NCBI GenBank assembly: GCA_002724925.1 | Contig: PBQA01000037.1 | Coordinates: 1-64,000, forward strand | DNA: 64,000 nucleotides | From: Oceanospirillaceae bacterium | GTDB taxonomy: Bacteria > Pseudomonadota > Gammaproteobacteria > Pseudomonadales > Oceanobacteraceae | Reading direction: 5' to 3' | Shown: positions 58,680-64,000 of the stretch, one piece after another | Layout of the letters: every line of letters begins with the position of its first letter | How positions within the stretch are numbered: the stretch's first letter is position 1 | The notes under the pieces: model-generated | The model's input: the letters and a program-made list of their open reading frames with translations, nothing else | The model's database searches: none | What the model was told of the DNA's origin: nothing | Translations under genes and position numbers: made by a program

Positions 58680-58824
58680 GCGCGTCCTTATTGCCCTTGC
58701 AAGGGTATATTGTATCTATAACAAGCCAGTAGCGCGGTGCATACCGATATTGGGCCCGGCCTGAGAGATCAGGCGAAAAGAGTGGTCCCCGGGATGTGGC
58801 GGCGCGAAGACTGTGAGGTGATTT

Positions 58825-59040
58825 ATGAAAGACGGTATTCATCCTGAGTACGCTACCCTGGAAGCAACCTGCTCTTGCGGTAACGTAGTTAAGACTCGCT
58901 CGACCAAGCCAGGCACTATGTACCTGGACGTATGTTCTGCATGCCACCCGTTCTACACTGGTAAGCAGAAAGTTCTGGATACTGGCGGTCGTATCGACAA
59001 GTTCCAGAAGCGTTTCGGTGGCTTCGGCGGTAAGAAGTAA
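58825..59040 (+). CDS. rpmE: Ribosomal protein bL31 (zinc-binding form)
   Basis: The 71-residue protein keeps all four Cys ligands in CSCGNVV and CSACHPF, so it is the C+ zinc form. [19 protein letters not shown] is typical. RBS GAGGTG precedes the ATG. A strong terminator follows at once. Confidence 0.97.
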   Translation: MKDGIHPEYATLEATCSCGNVVKTRSTKPGTMYLDVCSACHPFYTGKQKVLDTGGRIDKFQKRFGGFGGKK

Positions 59041-59053
59041 TCGACGCGTTCTG

Positions 59054-59082
59054 AAGAAGCCCGCTTTTTGCGGGCTTTTTTG
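59054..59082 (+). terminator. rho-independent terminator of rpmE
   Basis: AGCCCGC and GCGGGCT flank a TTTTT loop, followed by a T-tract. Confidence 0.92.
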
Positions 59083-59254
59083 TGCCCGTCGTTTGTGCGC
59101 TGATCATCTATCTGAAAGTGCTTACTGACCACATTGCGCTCTGGTATCGGAGCATTCTGATTTGATATTCTGACACACAGTCGGGACGGCCCGGCCAGCA
59201 CGTCGCTGAACACCACTGGACGGCCAGTCACCCTGAAACCTATGGGAGACTGAC

Positions 59255-60322
59255 ATGCAACGACGCACTACCCTCAAGAATCAAACACCCCTTCGCCAGT
59301 TTTCATCCATTCCTGTGATCGATATTTCGGGTTTGTATTCCACAGTGTCTGCTGAGCGACACGCTGTTGTGGCGGATATCCGCAATGCGGCGAGAGACGT
59401 TGGCTTTTTCTATATATCCGGACATCAGATTCCTGACGATGCCACTGATGATCTGATCGCAGCTGCTAAGCAGTACTTTGCTCAGCCTTATGAGCAGAAA
59501 ATGCAGAACTACATTGGCTTGTCACAGAATCACAGTGGCTATGTCCCGGAGGGCGAAGAAGTCTTTTATAGCCCGGACCAGAACTCTGGTTCAGACAGGC
59601 CTCGCGATCAAAAAGAGGCGTACGACATTAACTACGACCTGAGTGACCTCAGTTACCAGCGGCCCATGCTTGGCCCTACGTTGTGGCCTGATAATGACGA
59701 TTTTAAAGCGAAAGTAAGTCGTTACTACAACCACGGAACCGAGCTTGCAAAGGTTCTGTTCAGGGGTTTTGCTCTTGCACTTGGGCTGGAGGAGACCTTC
59801 TTTGATGGCAAGCTGATTCGCCCTCCTAACCAATTACGTTTAATTCATTATCCTTATGATCCCGAGGCGGAAGACGCTCAGGGTATTGGGGCGCATACGG
59901 ATTACGAGTGTTTCACCTTGCTGCTACCCACCGCCGACGGTCTTGAAGTGTTGAATGGTGAAGGGCGCTGGATTGATGCGCCGGTGATTCCAGGATGCTT
60001 CGTCGTCAACATCGGCGACATGATGGAGCTACTGAGTAACGGTCGTTTCAGAGCGACGACGCACAGGGTGCGCAAGGTGAGGGAGGAGCGCTATTCGTTT
60101 CCGCTGTTCTGCACCTGTGATTACGATACAGTCATCGAACCCGCAATAGGCGCCATCGAAAGTACCGATAAACACTATGCGCCAGTAAAGTGCGGTGATC
60201 ATTTGTACGCCCAGACCATTGATACATTCGCGTACCTTCAGAAACGGCTCAATTCAGGAAAAATAGAGCGCCCAGAGACACACCTTGATATCGGCTTTGG
60301 CCGGGAGGAGCAGGCGTTATGA
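59255..60322 (+). CDS. 2-oxoglutarate/Fe(II) dioxygenase of the isopenicillin N synthase family
   Basis: The 355-residue protein has the IPNS-like N-terminal fold (IPVIDISGL, GFFYISGH) and a core with metal-binding HTDYE (HxD), distal His in RATTHRV, and the co-substrate RYSFPLF (RxS). The substrate is unknown; relatives act on antibiotics, plant hormones or amino acid derivatives. It overlaps the next gene by 4 bp and the two are probably one functional unit. RBS GGGAGA precedes the ATG. Confidence 0.88.
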   Translation: MQRRTTLKNQTPLRQFSSIPVIDISGLYSTVSAERHAVVADIRNAARDVGFFYISGHQIPDDATDDLIAAAKQYFAQPYEQKMQNYIGLSQNHSGYVPEGEEVFYSPDQNSGSDRPRDQKEAYDINYDLSDLSYQRPMLGPTLWPDNDDFKAKVSRYYNHGTELAKVLFRGFALALGLEETFFDGKLIRPPNQLRLIHYPYDPEAEDAQGIGAHTDYECFTLLLPTADGLEVLNGEGRWIDAPVIPGCFVVNIGDMMELLSNGRFRATTHRVRKVREERYSFPLFCTCDYDTVIEPAIGAIESTDKHYAPVKCGDHLYAQTIDTFAYLQKRLNSGKIERPETHLDIGFGREEQAL

Positions 60323-61176
60323 CGCAGTGGTTGGATAGCTTATCCCGTGTTGCGAACACACAAGGCACTGTCTGGCCATCGGGCTCTGTACCTGAATGGA
60401 TGTGTGGAGCCTTCCGACGGCGCAGCATCAGCTTTGCAAACGGGTTAACCGATACTGATACTCGTGTCTTCTGGATTCAGTCGGGCGCTTTGACGATCGA
60501 TCTGCGTTTACCGCTTGAGTACGAACAAAAGGCCGAGCCCGAGAATAAGGCGGATTACGAAGGCTGGTACGCCCACAGTATCTGGCGAAATAAGCTGCTC
60601 GATTGGCAGGGCGGTGTATCTTCGCTGAGTGAAAACCGCTGGCCAGAACCTGCAGAACTGAGGCGTGTCGGTAACTGCATGATGGAGTTTGCTCCAAGCG
60701 GTGCGTATGTCGAAGACAGGCGCTTGATGAATAGCGTACCAGGCCTGTTGGCAGGTCTGGAGTTTGTTTCTGAAGAAGACTTGAACACAGGTAGTAAACG
60801 CTCTGTGCAGGGAGCACTCATTATTGCCGGTGACCACATCGGTGGCGTTCTCAAAACTTCTGAAAATGACGTTATTACCGATGTCGGTGAGTGTGTGCAG
60901 GATGATTTCATTGTCCGGCACTCCCGCGATATTCACAGGGTAGGGCAGGCCATGTTCAGTCGGCTGTTCGAGGCCGACGACGGCGAGTTCATTTTTGATG
61001 CCCGGCAACCGGATTACCTGACGCTGCTGGCTGGTCAGAAAGCCTGGCTGTTTCGTATTGATACTCTTGTTCATGACTTTCAGTTCGCCCCAAACACATC
61101 TCAGCCTGAGAGTGCAGAGCGCTGGTTTCAACAATTTCGGGCGACGCTGGGCCGGTATCTGAGACGAGTGATGTGA
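60319..61176 (+). CDS. Conserved-looking protein of unknown function coupled to the dioxygenase
   Basis: The 285-residue soluble protein has no signal peptide or membrane segment. It is rich in Trp and acidic residues. The FRRRSISFANG and VFWIQSGALTIDLRLPLE segments suggest two beta-barrel-like halves (about 20-165 and 175-275). This recalls Hri1-type folds, but the likeness is impressionistic. The ATG overlaps the dioxygenase stop (ATGA), so translation is coupled. No function is assigned. Confidence 0.65.
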   Translation: MTQWLDSLSRVANTQGTVWPSGSVPEWMCGAFRRRSISFANGLTDTDTRVFWIQSGALTIDLRLPLEYEQKAEPENKADYEGWYAHSIWRNKLLDWQGGVSSLSENRWPEPAELRRVGNCMMEFAPSGAYVEDRRLMNSVPGLLAGLEFVSEEDLNTGSKRSVQGALIIAGDHIGGVLKTSENDVITDVGECVQDDFIVRHSRDIHRVGQAMFSRLFEADDGEFIFDARQPDYLTLLAGQKAWLFRIDTLVHDFQFAPNTSQPESAERWFQQFRATLGRYLRRVM

Positions 61177-61271
61177 GCGGGGAGTGAGTTCACATAGCCC
61201 ATGGCGAGCAATTCCTCCAGTGCCTGCTATGCTTAAAAGTCAGGTAAAGCAGTTGGGTTCTGGAGCCTCCA

Positions 61272-61796
61272 ATGGAAGACGAAAAAGAGTTTGATCTCAG
61301 TGAAGGGCAGCGCATTTCTCTGCTTGAACGAACGGTGTCTTTTAATCGTAAGGTTGTGATTGTACTTGTCGTGCTCTCTGTCGTTGGACTGTCAGCGTTA
61401 TCAACCCTGGGTATTGTTTCTTTATTGAAAGAAGACGTTGCCTACGCGAAAGCCGCAGAACTGGAACTGGTGAAAAAAGAAAATGAAGCGTTGCGCATTC
61501 AGATGGCGGCGTTTGAAAAATCACTGGTGCAATACCGTATGATTATGGACACCAGTCAGGCGTCTGGCTTTAAAGAAATTCTTCTCGATCAGGAGCAGAG
61601 CTATCAGACGCATCTCAGTGCGTTAAAACAGGGGATGCGTGATCTCGCGAAAATGATGCCGGGCTCGCGTACCTGGTTGGAGATGTATGACGAACAAATG
61701 GATATCGCATTGGAAGAAAGCCGCCAGCGAGTTCAGAAACTGGCGGCTATTCAGACTTCGGAGCTCAGGAAGAAACCTGCAGCAACGTCGCCCTGA
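61272..61796 (+). CDS. Single-helix membrane protein with coiled coil, unknown
   Basis: The 174-residue protein has a cytoplasmic acidic start (about 1-25), one helix (about 27-50) and a long coiled-coil domain (about 58-165). No family is recognised. It is followed by a convergent metallo-beta-lactamase-fold gene 14 bp on. The 95-bp gap before it holds nothing recognisable. Confidence 0.7.
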   Translation: MEDEKEFDLSEGQRISLLERTVSFNRKVVIVLVVLSVVGLSALSTLGIVSLLKEDVAYAKAAELELVKKENEALRIQMAAFEKSLVQYRMIMDTSQASGFKEILLDQEQSYQTHLSALKQGMRDLAKMMPGSRTWLEMYDEQMDIALEESRQRVQKLAAIQTSELRKKPAATSP

Positions 61797-61810
61797 ATAA
61801 AGATAAGTAC

Positions 61811-62458
61811 TTAGCCGCGATGGTCAGAGACAAAAGGATTGTGCTGACGTTCGTGGCCGAAGGTTGAATTCGGGCCGTGCCCACAAATAAATTCAATATC
61901 GTCGCCCAGCGGAAACAGCTTCTCGCGGATCGACGATACCAGTTCATCAAAATTCCCTTTCGGAAAATCCGTACGGCCAATCGAACCATTAAAGATAACG
62001 TCGCCGACCAGTGCTTTTTTACCCTCTTTATCGAAAAACACCACGTGGCCCGGTGTATGTCCGGGGGTATGGATGACTTCCAGGGTAATGTCTCCCACCG
62101 TGACGGTGTCGCCATCGTTCAGCCATTGATCGGGGGTGAAGGCTTCAGCCTGTGGAAAACCGAACATCATGGATTGCTGCGGCAGAGACTGAATCCAGAA
62201 GTCATCTTCTTTGTGTGGACCAATGACAGGAACATTCAGATCACGGGCAAGGCCCGCTGTGCCCCCGGCATGATCGATATGCGCGTGAGTTAACAGAATT
62301 TTAGTGGGTTTAGCGCCCATGCGCTCAAGCTGCGCTTTGATCTTGTTCGTCTCACCGCCCGGATCGACGACCGCGGCCTCGTTGGTGTTGTCACACATGA
62401 GAACAGTGCAGTTCTGCTCAAAGGCAGTGACAGGAACAATGGCGATCTTTAATGCCAT
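61811..62458 (-). CDS. Metallo-beta-lactamase-fold hydrolase, glyoxalase II-like (YcbL type)
   Basis: The 215-residue protein has the metal motif THAHIDHAGG, HTPGHTPGHV and GDVIFNGSIGRTDFP, with a terminal GHGPNSTFGHER. These match the short YcbL-type glyoxalase II-like hydrolases. The ATG 62458 sits behind AAGGAGG. It is 10 bp downstream of the transglutaminase-like gene, so both share a transcript. Confidence 0.9.
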   Translation of the reverse strand: MALKIAIVPVTAFEQNCTVLMCDNTNEAAVVDPGGETNKIKAQLERMGAKPTKILLTHAHIDHAGGTAGLARDLNVPVIGPHKEDDFWIQSLPQQSMMFGFPQAEAFTPDQWLNDGDTVTVGDITLEVIHTPGHTPGHVVFFDKEGKKALVGDVIFNGSIGRTDFPKGNFDELVSSIREKLFPLGDDIEFICGHGPNSTFGHERQHNPFVSDHRG

Positions 62459-62468
62459 GACGGCCTCC

Positions 62469-63965
62469 TTAAAATACTTCAACAACGTCGGGTGACTGAC
62501 CCGCGAACTGCGGCATAGTCATGCCTGCACGCGCGTTAATATAGGTCGGATCAGTGACTGTGTACTGGCGGCCATTGTAAACGATTGAGTCACCGTTCAC
62601 CCGCCCGGTAAATTCGACGGCAGCGGCAACGTGTCCTGGGTAATCCAGTAAGACAACGGGCAGGCGGAGAAGGTCATGCACCAGCAGAGAGAAAAGTGCG
62701 GCTCTGTCTTCGCAGTCTGAGGCAGAATAATGCAGGGTTTCGAGCGGGAACAGGTAGTTTTCGGCGTTGAATTGCTGTTCGTCGGTCTGATACTCGAACG
62801 CGTTCTGGACAAAGTTAAGCAGGCGGTTAACCGCGACTTCTTCAGAGTGCCCCTGGAGTAATGGCTTTAGCTGCATAGTGAGCTCTGCTCGTGTCGCTGC
62901 GGGCAGATCCAGAATAGGGTAGCGTGGCAGATTAAGCTGAGGCATTGAGTTCAGATAATTAATCTGTTCAACCGGATATGTGACAACGATATCGACGACC
63001 TTGTCACCCTCCTGATAACTGAGCGTTCTTTTGCGGATAGCACCCTCGCCGTTAAAGCGTTCTGGCATTTTGAAGGCGACCGGACGAGATGCAGTTTCGT
63101 GCTGTTTGCCGTAGGTATACACCTTACCTGCAATTCTGACATCGCCATTGAGTGGCAAGGCATAGTAGCGCTCACCGCCGAGTGTGAAGTAAGTAACGCC
63201 ATAGACATCGTCGTCAGCGGGCATAAGCAGGTACAGGCGGTCGTTGTAGGCGAGGCGGGCATCGTAGCCGAGTTTTACGAGCATGAACCAGCTCAACATA
63301 ATGCGGCTGTCTGCGTTGCGAGTAACGGCCTGAGCGTAATCTGATACGAGCCGGGCAGTCGCCCAGTCACTGAGCAACAGAGAGGTTTTCGTCGCCTTAA
63401 GTTGCTCTAGCGCAGGTTTGAAGTCGCTGCGAGCCAGAGCCTCCCATGCGGTGGCAATGGCGTCGGATGACGGCTTTGATGAAAAGGCGCGCGGCATGGC
63501 CTTGTTGTAGGGTAGACGTAAAGCGTGGCCATAAAAGTCAAGATTGGCAGCCGGGCCTGTGATCTGAGGTGCAGGCCTGACTTTTCTGGGGGCAGTCTCA
63601 GGCGTTGTATTTTCTGGCAATCGTGTTGGCGTTGGCACTGGAACGGTCACGACGGGTGTAGGTTCTTTAGCCGTCGTATCGGGTGCATCGGTCGGCGTGT
63701 CTGCTGGTGGTGCTTCGGGGATCTCTGTCGGTTTTGGGGCTTTATCTTCTTCTTCGCCTGATTCTGTGTCGACTGGCTCCCAGCGCTGCTTCAGAAACCC
63801 GATAAAGGCTTTATCATTCTCGTCGAGGTAGCTTTGAAACTCTTGCTGAGTTGCCGCGCGCCAGCGCTCGTAATCGCTCATCCCCGGGTTTGCGATGACG
63901 GATAGTGCGGCTGTGCACGCTGCCAGGCCAGTGGTTATTAGCGTGAGGCGGAAAATATGTTTCAT
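62469..63965 (-). CDS. Exported transglutaminase-like protein with Pro/Thr-rich linker
   Basis: The 498-residue protein has a signal peptide (about 1-25). A Pro/Thr/Glu-rich linker (about 65-130) follows, then a region of mixed structure, and a transglutaminase-like core near the C-terminus. The Cys-His-Asp triad can be seen in SASDCEDRAALFS, DYPGHVAAAV and VTDPTYINA. Such bacterial proteins usually act as periplasmic proteases or amidases. Its role is unknown. RBS GGAG precedes ATG 63965, near the window end; any upstream partner lies outside. Confidence 0.82.
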   Translation of the reverse strand: MKHIFRLTLITTGLAACTAALSVIANPGMSDYERWRAATQQEFQSYLDENDKAFIGFLKQRWEPVDTESGEEEDKAPKPTEIPEAPPADTPTDAPDTTAKEPTPVVTVPVPTPTRLPENTTPETAPRKVRPAPQITGPAANLDFYGHALRLPYNKAMPRAFSSKPSSDAIATAWEALARSDFKPALEQLKATKTSLLLSDWATARLVSDYAQAVTRNADSRIMLSWFMLVKLGYDARLAYNDRLYLLMPADDDVYGVTYFTLGGERYYALPLNGDVRIAGKVYTYGKQHETASRPVAFKMPERFNGEGAIRKRTLSYQEGDKVVDIVVTYPVEQINYLNSMPQLNLPRYPILDLPAATRAELTMQLKPLLQGHSEEVAVNRLLNFVQNAFEYQTDEQQFNAENYLFPLETLHYSASDCEDRAALFSLLVHDLLRLPVVLLDYPGHVAAAVEFTGRVNGDSIVYNGRQYTVTDPTYINARAGMTMPQFAGQSPDVVEVF

Positions 63966-64000
63966 TGGAGCTCCCTCAAAACAAAAAACCGGTACAGAGT

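Overview
The window reads as a stretch of a gammaproteobacterial chromosome. The order ponA-pilMNOPQ-aroK-aroB-damX-like-gltBD-hemE matches the one known from Pseudomonas and marine relatives. PomAB-type (Na+-type) stator genes, a seven-subunit Mrp antiporter and an SOS-linked chromosomal integron point to a marine Oceanospirillales-like heterotroph. No rRNA or tRNA gene was recognised, so the genus cannot be fixed.

Layout. 1-8.6 kb: REP-like repeats, a double-receiver diguanylate cyclase, pgm, hinT, a ModF-like double ABC ATPase, and serA divergent from a D-2-hydroxyglutarate dehydrogenase-type flavoprotein. 8.6-19.4 kb: PBP1A divergent from the type IV pilus assembly operon pilMNOPQ, followed by aroK, aroB and a DamX-like ATPase/SPOR protein. 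19.5-28.4 kb: gltB, gltD, an unusual vWA-like lipoprotein, hemE. 28.5-34.3 kb: the mrpABCDEFG operon with A and B fused. 34.4-40.0 kb: radA, a membrane protein, rsmE, and a leftward pomA-pomB-PilZ operon. 40.1-46.3 kb: xseB-ispA-dxs, a sensor kinase/response regulator pair with a degenerate HD-GYP output, and ribA.

46.5-52.9 kb is accessory-looking. A translationally coupled trio encodes a membrane NTPase-like protein with degenerate Walker motifs, an MscS-type channel and a YugP-like membrane metallopeptidase. Next come a secreted protein, an ATP-grasp enzyme and a convergent gene for a winged-helix/PqqD-like protein with an internal twin-Arg segment and a Lys/Arg/Gln tail; pgpA follows.

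52.9-56.4 kb is a small fossil integron. Its integrase gene carries an in-frame deletion that removes the HxxR catalytic residues but still sits behind an intact LexA box. The array has attC-type palindromes at about 53655-53791, 54145-54255 and 56161-56220. Its cassettes carry a small membrane protein, a divergent HxlR regulator with an SDR/bicupin gene pair, and a 5'-truncated yoeB toxin that abuts priA.

56.4-64 kb: priA, rpmE, a 2OG-Fe(II) dioxygenase coupled to an unknown protein, a small coiled-coil membrane protein, and a leftward pair (transglutaminase-like exported protein, metallo-beta-lactamase-fold hydrolase). Several long imperfect extragenic palindromes (3767-3890, 5562-5729, 35906-35995) and an unusual hairpin just before dxs are the main non-coding features outside the integron.
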